A DNA stretch of 64,000 nucleotides from JACPDI01 sp035463475. GTDB lineage: Bacteria > Acidobacteriota > Vicinamibacteria > Vicinamibacterales > 2-12-FULL-66-21. The notes beneath the pieces were generated by a model. The model was given only the letters and a program-made list of their open reading frames with translations. It searched no databases and was not told the origin of the DNA. The position numbers and the translations under genes were made by a program. This document shows, one piece after another, positions 42,582 through 50,840 of this stretch (positions within the stretch are counted from its first letter, which is position 1; each line of letters opens with the position of its first letter). The stretch spans positions 19,702 to 83,701 of the forward strand of contig DATHTE010000120.1 in the NCBI GenBank assembly GCA_035463475.1, in the 5' to 3' direction.

Positions 42582-44309
42582 ATGCGCAAGCTCCTCATCG
42601 GTGTCGCCGCTGTCATCGTCCTCGTCGCGATTGCGGTGCCGATCCTGTTCTGGATTCTCCTGGACGAGGACCGGCTGCGCGCGCGCGCGACCGAATACGT
42701 CCGCGCGCAGACGGGCCGGGAACTGCGAATCGAGGGGCCGATCGATCTGGCGTTCTTCCCCTGGCTCGGCGCCGAGCTGAAGGGGGTGAGCATCGGCGAG
42801 CCCGGCCAGACCGGCGGCGATCCGCTCGCGCGGTTTGGGGAAATCGGTCTCAAGGTGAAGCTGCTGCCGCTGCTGCGGTCCCGCGAGATCGAGGTCGGCG
42901 GCATCCGAGGATCGGGCGGGACGCTGCGGACCGCAGGCTACGAGTTGCGCGATCTCTCGGTGTCCACCGCCGCGTTCGGCGGCTCGGCGCCGACCGACGT
43001 GTCGCTCCGGTTCAACCTTGCGCCGTCGGGAGCGGCCACGACGACGCCGGTCTCGCTGGATGGCCGGATGGTGTTCGACATCGCACGGCAGGCGCTCGAT
43101 CTGTCCGACGTCAACGGCTCGATAGGCGAGATGTCGTTCACGGCCGCGTTGCGGGGCACGCGCGTGCTCGAGGCGCCGGAGTTCGAGGGTCGCGTCGAGT
43201 CGCAAAGGTTCGACCTGCGCAAGCTGCTCGCGCAGACGGGCACTCCCTACGTTCCGGCCGGCGCGAACGCGATGACCTCGGCATCGTTGTCCGCGCAGCT
43301 CGCGACTTCGGCGGCCGCGATGCGGCTCGACAACCTCGTCTTCCTGCTCGACGGAAGCCGGATCACCGGCTCGGCGACGATGAAGCGTGGACCGAGGCCG
43401 GAGTGGGACGCGGCCGTCCAGGTGGACTCGCTCGACGTGGATCGGTATCTGCCGGGCACGCAAGCGGCGCCGTCCGAGCCCGCCGCGGCGGATCCGTACG
43501 CGGCATTGCGCGAACTGACCGGGCGAGCGCGGCTGCAGGTCCGCGCCCTCCGCGCGTTCGGCCTCCAACTCACGAACGTCTCGGCAACGCTCGCCGCCCG
43601 AAACGGCATGATTACCGTGACGCCGATCCGCGCCGCGCTGTACAGCGGGGCAGGCGAGCTATCCGGGCAGATGGACGCACGCCATCGCGCCCCGGCCTAT
43701 CGCGTCGAGGGGCGGCTGTCGCGCGTGAGCTTCCAGCCTCTTCTGACCGATGCCCAGTCCATTACCGCGCTTTCCGGCACGGGAGACGTGTCGATCCGGC
43801 TTGAAGCCGCGGGGGCCGATCCGGCGCGGATCATGGAGTCGGTGGACGGTCGCGTCGCGATGACGGTGAGCGACGGACGCATCGAGGGAGCGGACTTCCT
43901 CAGGATGCTCGCGCGCGCACGGTCGATGGCGGACCAGATCCGCGGGCGGCCGGCAGCGGTCGAAGCGGACCCGGCGGACCGGACGAAGTTCACGCGCCTG
44001 ACAGGCACGGGTTCGATCGAGAACGGCGTCCTGCGCACGGACGATCTCGTCCTCGTCGCGCCCGACCTCGAGGCGGCCGGCGAGGGAACGATCGATCTGG
44101 CGAGGGATCAGATCCAGATGGTGTTGCGCGCGCGCAGCGATCAGGCGGGCAACGTGGCGGTGCCGATCGCGATCTCCGGCCCGTTCAACGCGCCGAGCTA
44201 CCAGGTGCAGGCGGGAGCTTTGCTGCGCGACGCGGCAAAGGAGGAACTGAAGAAGCGGCTCGAGCGGGGACTGCGCGGGCTGATCAAGAAGCCGATCGGA
44301 GATCGCTGA
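42582..44309 (+). CDS. AsmA family envelope protein
   Basis: 575 residues anchored by an N-terminal membrane helix (LIGVAAVIVLVAIAVPILFWILL), then the AsmA motif ATEYVRAQTGRELRIEGPIDLAFFPWLGAELKGVSIGEP, and a C-terminal AsmA-like beta-rich domain ending LIKKPIGDR. AsmA-like proteins form lipid-transfer bridges or affect outer-membrane assembly. Start ATG 42582 is preceded by a G-rich run. Sixteen bases after the TPR-protease stop, so likely cotranscribed. Confidence 0.88.
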   Translation: MRKLLIGVAAVIVLVAIAVPILFWILLDEDRLRARATEYVRAQTGRELRIEGPIDLAFFPWLGAELKGVSIGEPGQTGGDPLARFGEIGLKVKLLPLLRSREIEVGGIRGSGGTLRTAGYELRDLSVSTAAFGGSAPTDVSLRFNLAPSGAATTTPVSLDGRMVFDIARQALDLSDVNGSIGEMSFTAALRGTRVLEAPEFEGRVESQRFDLRKLLAQTGTPYVPAGANAMTSASLSAQLATSAAAMRLDNLVFLLDGSRITGSATMKRGPRPEWDAAVQVDSLDVDRYLPGTQAAPSEPAAADPYAALRELTGRARLQVRALRAFGLQLTNVSATLAARNGMITVTPIRAALYSGAGELSGQMDARHRAPAYRVEGRLSRVSFQPLLTDAQSITALSGTGDVSIRLEAAGADPARIMESVDGRVAMTVSDGRIEGADFLRMLARARSMADQIRGRPAAVEADPADRTKFTRLTGTGSIENGVLRTDDLVLVAPDLEAAGEGTIDLARDQIQMVLRARSDQAGNVAVPIAISGPFNAPSYQVQAGALLRDAAKEELKKRLERGLRGLIKKPIGDR

Positions 44310-44349
44310 GAGCGCTACACGGGCGTCCAGGGAGAACGCTGAAAAAACG

Positions 44350-44402
44350 CAACCGCAGAGAACGCAAGGAGGAACGCCTCTGTGCGTCCTCCACGGTTTC
44401 TC
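44350..44402. repeat. ACCGCAGAG-family inverted repeat
   Basis: AACCGCAGAGAACGCAAGGAGGA faces CGTCCTCCACGGTTTCTC across an 11-bp loop region. It lies between the convergent AsmA and thioesterase genes; related elements are at 50615-50649 and 51791-51918. Possible two-way terminator. Confidence 0.65.
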
Positions 44403-44408
44403 GCCGCT

Positions 44409-44894
44409 CTACGAAGATCTGAATCGCGCGCGCGCCTTCAGCCGTTCGGCGCGGCGTCCCTCCGCTTCCGCCGCCTTCTGTTTTTCCTCGTCGGTCTGCA
44501 GCAGCAGCGGCGGGATGGGGACGCGACCGCCGTCGCGATTGATCCCGACGAAGGTCAAATGGGCGCGGCTCGTCAGCCGCCGGACCCCCGTCAGCGTCTC
44601 CTCGGAGAACACCTCCACTTCCACTTCGAGCGACGTGTCCCAGGCGGCGGTCACGCGCGCCTTGAGAATGATCAGGTCGCCGACCTTGATGGGATGGAGA
44701 AACTGCAGGCCGTCGACCGCCGCCGTGACCAGCAGCGTGCGCGTGTGACGATGGCAGGCAATCGCGCCGGCGATGTCGATCAGGTGCATGACCGTGCCGC
44801 CGAGAATGAACCCGAGCGGGTTCGCGTCGTTCGGCAGGACGACCTGCACCATTTCCGTCGCGGACTCGGCGGGTGTCTTGGCAGGCAGCCCCAT
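44409..44894 (-). CDS. Acyl-CoA thioesterase (BFIT/YciA-type hotdog)
   Basis: 161-residue hotdog-fold hydrolase. Family features: VLPNDANPLGFILGGTVMHLIDIAGAIACHRHT, where Asp/Asn and His form the active site, and SRAHLTFVGINRDG. The C-terminal ~35 residues are charged and coiled-coil-like (EEKQKAAEAEGRRAERLKARARF), a tail seen in cytosolic acyl-CoA hydrolases. Four bases after the zinc-finger gene stop, so third in an operon with it and the gluzincin/BamA fusion. Confidence 0.88.
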   Translation of the reverse strand: MGLPAKTPAESATEMVQVVLPNDANPLGFILGGTVMHLIDIAGAIACHRHTRTLLVTAAVDGLQFLHPIKVGDLIILKARVTAAWDTSLEVEVEVFSEETLTGVRRLTSRAHLTFVGINRDGGRVPIPPLLLQTDEEKQKAAEAEGRRAERLKARARFRSS

Positions 44895-44898
44895 CGCG

Positions 44899-45138
44899 TC
44901 AGTTGTCGCAGCAGCGTTTCTGATCGAGGAAGGCGCGAAGGCTGTACCGCAGCTCGGGCGGCAGTTCGTCTTCCCTGATGGAGTGGAGCAGCGAGACCGT
45001 CGACTCGTAGGTGCGAAGCTGCCGGAGGCACACCTCGCAGCGCGCGAGGTGATGCTCGAGCTGGGACCGGACCTCCGGCGGGAGGCGGCGCTCCAGGTAA
45101 TCGACCAGGAGCGCCACCACCTTAGAGCAGCGCTGCAT
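44899..45138 (-). CDS. Zinc-finger (zf-HC2) anti-sigma-like small protein
   Basis: 79 residues with a zinc-binding HxxxCxxC motif (H30, C34, C37: HLARCEVC), as in the N-terminal domain of ZAS anti-sigma factors. There is no transmembrane segment, so it is a soluble, single-domain version. Its ATG shares a base with the stop of the upstream fusion gene (TGATG). No sigma factor is directly adjacent on this strand; it might act on the ECF factor at 48.5 kb, which would be inference. Confidence 0.8.
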   Translation of the reverse strand: MQRCSKVVALLVDYLERRLPPEVRSQLEHHLARCEVCLRQLRTYESTVSLLHSIREDELPPELRYSLRAFLDQKRCCDN

Positions 45139-48100
45139 CAGAAGTCATAGCCGATCCACACCGAGAAGCGGGCCTTGCGGAACCATCCGCTTCCGCCGCG
45201 TATCGCGAACAGGGCGTCTTCCCAGTCGCGATTGAACAGCGTGCGCCATGACCAGTCGAAGTGAATCGGGAACCCCAACGCGAAGGTCTCGAGCCCCACG
45301 CCGTACGACGCGCGCGCGTCGCGCAGGCGGAACCCCGAGATCGTCCGCTTCTCGCCGATCGGGATGAACGAGCCGGTGATGGGATCGAACTGCACGTCGG
45401 CGATCGTGTCCACCACCTCCGTCCCGCTCGTCCACAGCTTGAGCGGCTGGCCCTTGAGGCCGGCCGCGCCCATGTTGAAGAAGATCACGCCGCGGATGCC
45501 GCCCATCACGCCGAGCGGCGTCAGCATCGCCTCGATCAGCGGGAAGCGCAGCTCCGCGTTGGCGAACATCGCCTTGTGGCCGAGGAACTCGAGATACTCG
45601 TACCCGCGCATCTCGGAGTTCCCGCCGAAGTACATGAAGTCCGGGTAGTCCCCCCAGCTGTTGAACCCGCGCGCCCGAAACGCGATGAGGCCGGTGGTGC
45701 CGAGGCGCAGGTAGTAGCGCGCGTCGAGGTCCACGGTCTGGCGCGACAGGAAGTCGCCGAACCTGGGGGACACCTCGTAGCCGATCCGCACCGTGTTCCC
45801 GGCGAGCGGTCCGAACTCGCGGAACACGGTCGTCTCCTGCACGAACGTGGCGCCAAACGGCATGATCGCCCCGTCGCGGAAGATGCTGGTCCCGTAATAC
45901 TGCTCCTCGTAGAGGCGCGCCAGTTCCTCGACCGCGGGATCGTCGTACTGCTCCTTGAACTGGAACAGGCCGCCGGACAGCTCCAGCCGCGCGTACCGGT
46001 TGAAGGGGTAGATCGCGAACGCCGATCCGCCGCGGACCGTCCGCGTCGCGATCGCGAAATCGCGGTCGATGAAGGCGTAGCTCGGGTCGTAGATCAGCCC
46101 CGGCAGATAGCCGTAGAAGAACTGCGTTTGCGAGAACCCCTGCAGCGCGTACTGCAGGCGCCGCGCGAGGTTGTGATACGAGAACGCGAGTGTGCGGTAC
46201 TGCGCCACCGAGGCGGCGAACAGGTTGAACTGCTGGTCGCCGAGCACGTCGGTGAACGTCACGGCGGAACCGCCGAACACGTCGCCGCCGCTCGTCACGC
46301 CCACGTTGATCGGCGGGCGCCCCTCGAGGAACAGCTTCTCGAACGTCCCTTTCTTGCGCGTGTTGTTCCGCAGCAGCGTGTGCGTGAGCGGAGGCGTGAA
46401 GTCGATGATCGGCCCCGGCGCGCCGAAGTCCGCAGTCGCCGCCCTGTGGAGCGGTTCCTGCCGGTTCAGCGTGTGGACGCCGAACTCTCCCTTGTAGTAC
46501 GTGACGAACGCCACCCGCGGCGTCGCCTCGTCCCGCAGCACGACCGGGTTCAGGTTCGCCCCCATCGTGTCGGTCCACTGCCTGAGCTCGCCCGTCTTCA
46601 GGTTGAGCGACCAGATGTTGTAGATGTTGCCGTTGCGCGCCACGTCGGGATCGATCGGCTCGTTCGGGTCCGTTGCCGTCGACGGGAAGAGAATCGTGTC
46701 CGCGTCGAGGAACTTGGCGCTGCCGTCGTCGTGGGTGCCGAACGTGATCTGCGTCTTCTCGCCGGTCGAGAGGTTGAGGCGGAACAGCTTGTCGTTGCCG
46801 CTGACGCGCGCGATGTAGACGATCGACCTGCCGTCGGGCGAGAACGTCGGCCCGTAGTCGCCGAACGCGTCGTTCGTGAGGTTCTTGATCTCCTGCGTGT
46901 CGAGATCGATGGTGAAGATGTCGCTCAGCGCGCCGCGAAGCCCCGAAAACGCCACGATCCGGCCGTCCGGGCTGATGGCTGGCGACTCGGGATTGTCGAC
47001 CGTCTTGAGCGCGATGCGCTGCTCGATGCGCCGCGTGAGGACGTTCTGCAGGACGAGCGACCGGTCCTTCTCGGTGCGGACGAAATACGCGATGCGGTCA
47101 CCGGCGGGGCCCCACGACATCCACGGCACCGTGTTGCTCCGCAGGCCCCCCGGCGTGGAGATGTACTCGAACCCGCGGTCCTTGTTGAACCCGCTGGTCA
47201 GGTTCCGGATCACCTGCCCGTCCTTGCTCGAGATCAGGATGATATCGAGTTCCTGGTCCTTCCGGTTGCCGGCGGCCGCCGCGATGATGTCCCCCGACGG
47301 CGACGGCTCGATCGCGATGACGACGGTGTAGCGGGTTTTGTCCGGGCGCGGCGCGAGGTCCTTCCCGTAGTCCGCCGGCCGCTCCTTGTCGCGGAACGGC
47401 TTGAACCGGTCCTTCAGGTACTTGTCGAACTGGTCGTCGAACTCCTCCGGTTTCAGCCGGAACGCCTCCTCGTACGCGTTCTCCCCGCCGCCGATGACGC
47501 TCTTGCGCAGCGCGAAGAGGAACTGCCGCAGTCCTTCCTTGCCCCACTTCGACTCGATGAACTCGAAGCACGCGTGGCCGAGCGAGTAGGGAAGGCGCCC
47601 GCTGAGCGGCTGCGACTCGAACTCGCTCATCTTTGGAATGATGTCGGCGATCGCCGCGTCGCGCACCTGCATCAGGTCCAGCGGATGCCAGTACCCCGCC
47701 TCGTAATTCGCCAGCCCTTCGTCCACCCACAGCGGCAGTCCGCGCCGCACGAGGGACCGCGGGATGATGTCGAACTCGAAGACGTGCGTGAGCTCGTGGG
47801 TGATGATGCGGTACAGCTGATCCGGCGGCTCGTCGATCGGCAGGACCATCCGGTCCCGCTGCGGCTCGGCGAAGGCGAGCACGCCTTCCGGCAGCTCCTC
47901 GGCGATCACGTTCTGCTGCTGGAACTCGCTTGACGTCTTATAGATGACCAGCGGTACCTTGAACGCGAGGTCGTGCTTGAGATCGGCGCTGACCTGCTGG
48001 TAGGCGCTCTCCGCGTACGCCGCGACGCGCTCCAGGTGCTGCTCGAGCTCCGGGTAGTAGTAAATCTCGAAGTGATCGGTCGTGTAGATGTGCCAGTCGA

Positions 48101-48245
48101 ACTTGTCGTACTTGACCCGGTTCTTGCCGTAGTACGGCACGAACGAGGTCTGCGCATACACGTCCGTCACGCCTCCCGCAAGCAGGAGGAAAGCCAGCCC
48201 TGCAACGCCCGTCAATCGAGCGCTGCGGCAGGTCCGCATACACAT
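45138..48245 (-). CDS. Gluzincin metallopeptidase, TolB-like propeller and BamA-like barrel in one chain
   Basis: 1035 residues with a signal peptide (LAFLLLAGGVTDVYAQ). Part 1 (about 35-300): zinc-peptidase domain with H150-E151-x2-H154 (THELTH) and E176 in WVDEGLANYEAGYW, all residues needed for activity. Part 2 (about 310-640): WD40/TolB-type beta-propeller repeats such as SPAISPDGRIVAFSG and GPTFSPDGRSIVYIAR. Part 3 (about 680-1035): surface-antigen barrel resembling BamA/TamA, with GGNSEMRGYEY and a terminal IGYDF. It would be an outer-membrane protein carrying a periplasmic propeller and protease. Two genes downstream are coupled to it. Confidence 0.88.
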   Translation of the reverse strand: MCMRTCRSARLTGVAGLAFLLLAGGVTDVYAQTSFVPYYGKNRVKYDKFDWHIYTTDHFEIYYYPELEQHLERVAAYAESAYQQVSADLKHDLAFKVPLVIYKTSSEFQQQNVIAEELPEGVLAFAEPQRDRMVLPIDEPPDQLYRIITHELTHVFEFDIIPRSLVRRGLPLWVDEGLANYEAGYWHPLDLMQVRDAAIADIIPKMSEFESQPLSGRLPYSLGHACFEFIESKWGKEGLRQFLFALRKSVIGGGENAYEEAFRLKPEEFDDQFDKYLKDRFKPFRDKERPADYGKDLAPRPDKTRYTVVIAIEPSPSGDIIAAAAGNRKDQELDIILISSKDGQVIRNLTSGFNKDRGFEYISTPGGLRSNTVPWMSWGPAGDRIAYFVRTEKDRSLVLQNVLTRRIEQRIALKTVDNPESPAISPDGRIVAFSGLRGALSDIFTIDLDTQEIKNLTNDAFGDYGPTFSPDGRSIVYIARVSGNDKLFRLNLSTGEKTQITFGTHDDGSAKFLDADTILFPSTATDPNEPIDPDVARNGNIYNIWSLNLKTGELRQWTDTMGANLNPVVLRDEATPRVAFVTYYKGEFGVHTLNRQEPLHRAATADFGAPGPIIDFTPPLTHTLLRNNTRKKGTFEKLFLEGRPPINVGVTSGGDVFGGSAVTFTDVLGDQQFNLFAASVAQYRTLAFSYHNLARRLQYALQGFSQTQFFYGYLPGLIYDPSYAFIDRDFAIATRTVRGGSAFAIYPFNRYARLELSGGLFQFKEQYDDPAVEELARLYEEQYYGTSIFRDGAIMPFGATFVQETTVFREFGPLAGNTVRIGYEVSPRFGDFLSRQTVDLDARYYLRLGTTGLIAFRARGFNSWGDYPDFMYFGGNSEMRGYEYLEFLGHKAMFANAELRFPLIEAMLTPLGVMGGIRGVIFFNMGAAGLKGQPLKLWTSGTEVVDTIADVQFDPITGSFIPIGEKRTISGFRLRDARASYGVGLETFALGFPIHFDWSWRTLFNRDWEDALFAIRGGSGWFRKARFSVWIGYDF

Positions 48246-48481
48246 GGGACACCTCGGAACACAATCGCGGCGGGCAGGCAGGCACTCCCGCCGCCAGACC
48301 GGCGTTGGACTCGATCCGTCGCCTCACCGGATGTTACTGTAGCTGAGACGGCCGTCGCAACGGCCTGGATCCCGCATGGCGGGAATAAAGCTCGGGCGCC
48401 ATGGGTTCAAGCTTGATGGCCGCCCGCGGAGCCTGGCGGACGCGCGGCGCGGGGCGCGTGGCGACGTTCGCCGGAATGTCC

Positions 48482-49051
48482 ATGGCGCTCTTCCGGCCAC
48501 GCGCCGTCCAGCAACCGGACGGCGACCGAGACGCGTTCGAAACCGCCGCGCTGTCGCATGTCGACAGCCTTTACGGCGCGGCGCTGCGTCTCACGCGCAA
48601 CGCTGACGACGCGCAGGACCTCGTGCAGGAGACCTATCTCAAGGCGTTCCGCGCGGCGCACCGGTTCGAGCGGGGGACGAACCTCAAGGCGTGGCTCTTC
48701 ACGATCCTTCACAATACGTGGAGGAACCTGGTTCGGGACCGCGGACGGGATCCTGTCGAGGTGGATAGCGAGGCGGTTGACCGCGCCGCCGACGTCGCGG
48801 CGCATCTCGAGACGCCCGACGCGGCGCTCGCGCGTCGCACGATGGACCGTGACCTGCGGGAGGCGCTCGACGCGCTGCCGCCGGTCTTCCGCGAGGCCGT
48901 CTGGTTGCGGGACGTCGAGGAGTTTTCGTACGCCGAGATTGCCCGGATGCTGGAGATACCAATCGGGACGGTGATGTCCAGGATTTCACGCGGGCGGCGG
49001 CTGCTGCACGAGAAGCTGACCGGGAGGATGAAGCCGGATGCGGTGCTCTGA
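48482..49051 (+). CDS. ECF-type RNA polymerase sigma factor
   Basis: About 189 residues. Region 2 (HVDSLYGAALRLTRNADDAQDLVQETYLKAFRAAHRF, GTNLKAWLFTILHNTWRN) and region 4 (LPPVFREAVWLRDVEEFSYAEIARMLEIPIGTVMSRISRGRRLLHEKL) are complete. The frame is open upstream to 48401 and an ATG at 48476 is also possible; 48482 gives the usual length. It overlaps the anti-sigma gene by 14 nt and forms the start of a three-gene operon sigma/anti-sigma/TlpA. Confidence 0.9.
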   Translation: MALFRPRAVQQPDGDRDAFETAALSHVDSLYGAALRLTRNADDAQDLVQETYLKAFRAAHRFERGTNLKAWLFTILHNTWRNLVRDRGRDPVEVDSEAVDRAADVAAHLETPDAALARRTMDRDLREALDALPPVFREAVWLRDVEEFSYAEIARMLEIPIGTVMSRISRGRRLLHEKLTGRMKPDAVL

Positions 49052-49763
49052 GCTCGATTCACTGGTCGTGCCCTTCGTGGACGGAGAGGCGGCCCCTCCG
49101 GATCGCGCGCACGTCGAGGCGCACTTGAGCGCCTGCCCGCCGTGCCGCGATCGGGTCGAGGCGGAACGGCAAGCCCGCGAGGCGGTTCACGGCGCGCGCG
49201 AACATCTCCGCGAGCATGCGCCGCCGGCGCTGCGCCAGCGGTGCGCCGCCCTGTGCGCGCCGCGCCACACGCGCCGCTGGATCCCTGTCAGCCTCGCAGC
49301 CGCCGCGGCGCTGCTCGCAGGCGTCATCTGGCTCGGGACGACCGACGCCGGCACGCCGGTGCTCGCCGCGCAGCTCACGCTCGATCACGTCAAGTGCGCC
49401 GCCTTCAACAGCCGGCGCGTCAGCGGTTCGCCGGGACAGCTCGCGGAGTACTGGCGCACGCGATACGGATGGCCCATCGTCGTCCCCGCCGGCCGCGCCG
49501 ATCTTCTGCGCCTCTCGGGCGTGCGCCGCTGTGGCAGCAGCCACGGCCAGACCGCGCACATCATGTACATGCACGAAGGACGCCCCGTGTCCCTCTTCGT
49601 CGCGCGCGACGACGGGCGCACCCCGCGCACCGTCGACATCTTCGGACATGAGGCGGTCGTCTGGTCGTCGGGCGATCGCACATACGTGCTCGTCGGAGAG
49701 GAACCTCGCGAAGAAATGCAGCTGATCGCCGCCTCTCTCAGGAAGGAAATCCCCGAACCATGA
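49038..49763 (+). CDS. Membrane-anchored zinc-finger anti-sigma factor
   Basis: 241 residues. N-terminal ZAS motif with H29, C33 and C36 (HLSACPPC), a single membrane helix at about residues 80-97 (VSLAAAAALLAGVIWLG), then an extracytoplasmic domain (QLTLDHVKCAAFNSRRVSG, HGQTAHIMYMHEGRPVSLFV). Expected to hold the ECF sigma until an envelope signal releases it; the extracytoplasmic Cys and His residues suggest a redox or metal cue. Translationally coupled on both sides: overlaps the sigma gene by 14 nt and the TlpA gene by 4 (ATGA). Confidence 0.9.
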   Translation: MRCSELDSLVVPFVDGEAAPPDRAHVEAHLSACPPCRDRVEAERQAREAVHGAREHLREHAPPALRQRCAALCAPRHTRRWIPVSLAAAAALLAGVIWLGTTDAGTPVLAAQLTLDHVKCAAFNSRRVSGSPGQLAEYWRTRYGWPIVVPAGRADLLRLSGVRRCGSSHGQTAHIMYMHEGRPVSLFVARDDGRTPRTVDIFGHEAVVWSSGDRTYVLVGEEPREEMQLIAASLRKEIPEP

Positions 49764-50350
49764 AGCCGCTCTCCACACGTGCCCGCTGGATCCTGGCCGC
49801 CGCGCTCGCCGTGGCGCTCGGATTCGCGGCGATTCCAGCCGGCATCAGCCTGTTCGGTCACGACGACGCCGCTGAGGAGGCGTCGCTGCCGGCTGGCGCG
49901 GCCCCCACGTTCTGCGACGCGAAGGGGAAACCGGCCAACCTCGGGTTCACCGTGAAGGACATGAACGGCCGCGATCTGCGCATGTCGGACTACAAGGGGA
50001 AGGTCATCCTGCTCAACTTCTGGGCGACGTGGTGCGGGCCGTGCAAGGTGGAGATCCCCGGTTTCATCGAGCTGTACGACAAGTACAAGAACCAGGGGTT
50101 CGCGGTGCTCGGCCTCTCGACCGACGACGCGCCGGAGCAGCTCCGGAAATTCGCGCAGAACATGAGGATCAACTACCCTGTGCTCGTGGCCAGCGATCGC
50201 AACGACATCATCGACGATGCGTACGGGCCGATGTGGGGCATCCCCGTCTCGTTCCTGATCGCCAAAGACGGTACAATTTGCCGCAAGTATCTCGGGCTCG
50301 CGACGAAGGAGCAGCTCGAGCGCGAATTGAAGGCGCTCCTCGCCATCTGA
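49760..50350 (+). CDS. TlpA/ResA-type thiol-disulfide oxidoreductase
   Basis: 196-residue membrane-anchored thioredoxin-like protein. N-terminal helix (WILAAALAVALGFAAIPAG), then NFWATWCGPCKVEIPGF with the redox pair WCGPC and the cis-Pro loop WGIPVSFLIAKDG. Works in the periplasm, typically in cytochrome c maturation or disulfide control. Its coupling to the sigma/anti-sigma pair suggests the operon senses envelope thiol state. Start ATG 49760 overlaps the anti-sigma stop. Confidence 0.92.
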   Translation: MKPLSTRARWILAAALAVALGFAAIPAGISLFGHDDAAEEASLPAGAAPTFCDAKGKPANLGFTVKDMNGRDLRMSDYKGKVILLNFWATWCGPCKVEIPGFIELYDKYKNQGFAVLGLSTDDAPEQLRKFAQNMRINYPVLVASDRNDIIDDAYGPMWGIPVSFLIAKDGTICRKYLGLATKEQLERELKALLAI

Positions 50351-50357
50351 ATTCTGC

Positions 50358-50363
50358 TATGAT
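50358..50363 (+). promoter_or_regulatory. -10 element of a leaderless promoter
   Basis: TATGAT ends 6 nt before the ATG at 50370, downstream of the TlpA stop. Confidence 0.5.
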
Positions 50364-50369
50364 CGCCCC

Positions 50370-50591
50370 ATGAAGGGCTTCACGCACGCGCGGCTGTTCT
50401 GCGGCTGCCGTATCGCGTTCCGCGGAGGCGTTGAAGGCCGGGCGCTCACCGTCGTCCTGGCGGATAAATCGCCGTCGTGCACGCTGACGCACCACGTGCG
50501 CGACCTGCCGCTGTACGACTACCGCGAAGCGCAGCGCCCCGCCACCCGCGCGCTGCCCAGAGAAGAAGCGGACTACGAGGAAGAAGGCTGA
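50370..50591 (+). CDS. Small hypothetical protein
   Basis: 73 residues, no recognised family: MKGFTHARLFCGCRIAFRGG, a CGC pair near the N-terminus, and an acidic Tyr/Glu tail. Supported by a -10 box placed 6 nt before the ATG, and by a strong hairpin-T-tract terminator 24 bp after its stop. Confidence 0.55.
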   Translation: MKGFTHARLFCGCRIAFRGGVEGRALTVVLADKSPSCTLTHHVRDLPLYDYREAQRPATRALPREEADYEEEG

Positions 50592-50614
50592 CGGCGCGCG
50601 CAGCCGCAAGACCT

Positions 50615-50649
50615 GAACGCAGAGGCTCCCTCTGCGTTCTATTTTTTTT
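50615..50649 (+). terminator. Rho-independent terminator
   Basis: Perfect 10-bp stem GAACGCAGAG-GCTCC-CTCTGCGTTC followed by TATTTTTTTT. It ends the small plus-strand gene. The stem belongs to the ACCGCAGAG repeat family, and its right arm overlaps the stop codon of the minus-strand RHH gene. Confidence 0.85.
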
Positions 50650-50815
50650 CCCTGCTCTTTTCCGCTTTCGGCGTCCGTCCCGCCTCCGCCAGCGCCCTCC
50701 GCAACAGGAACTCGATCTGGCCGTTCAGGCTGCGCAGGTCGTCGTCCGCCCAGCGCTGAACGGCCTCCAGGACGTCCTTGTCGATCCGGAGCAGGAACGG
50801 TTTTCGCTCGGCCAT
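50639..50815 (-). CDS. Arc-type ribbon-helix-helix DNA-binding protein
   Basis: 58 residues. KPFLLRIDKDVLEAVQRWADDDLRSLNGQIEFLLRRAL fits the Arc/MetJ ribbon-helix-helix fold: an N-terminal beta strand, then two helices with the hydrophobic pattern and the (N/R)GQIEFLLR turn. The basic tail ends KSREKK. It lies 25 bp after the SPFH gene on the same strand, an arrangement seen in other bacteria, and probably regulates that operon through the TGATA repeats upstream. ATG 50815 has weak ribosome-binding signals. Confidence 0.82.
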   Translation of the reverse strand: MAERKPFLLRIDKDVLEAVQRWADDDLRSLNGQIEFLLRRALAEAGRTPKAEKSREKK

Positions 50816-50840
50816 GACGGGCCTGCGTGCCGGCGGCGCG

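Noticed and set aside
45261..47933. 890-codon frame opposite the protease/propeller/barrel gene
   Set aside because: No motifs and skewed Arg/Val/Glu composition; the opposite strand has intact zinc-site, propeller and barrel signatures.
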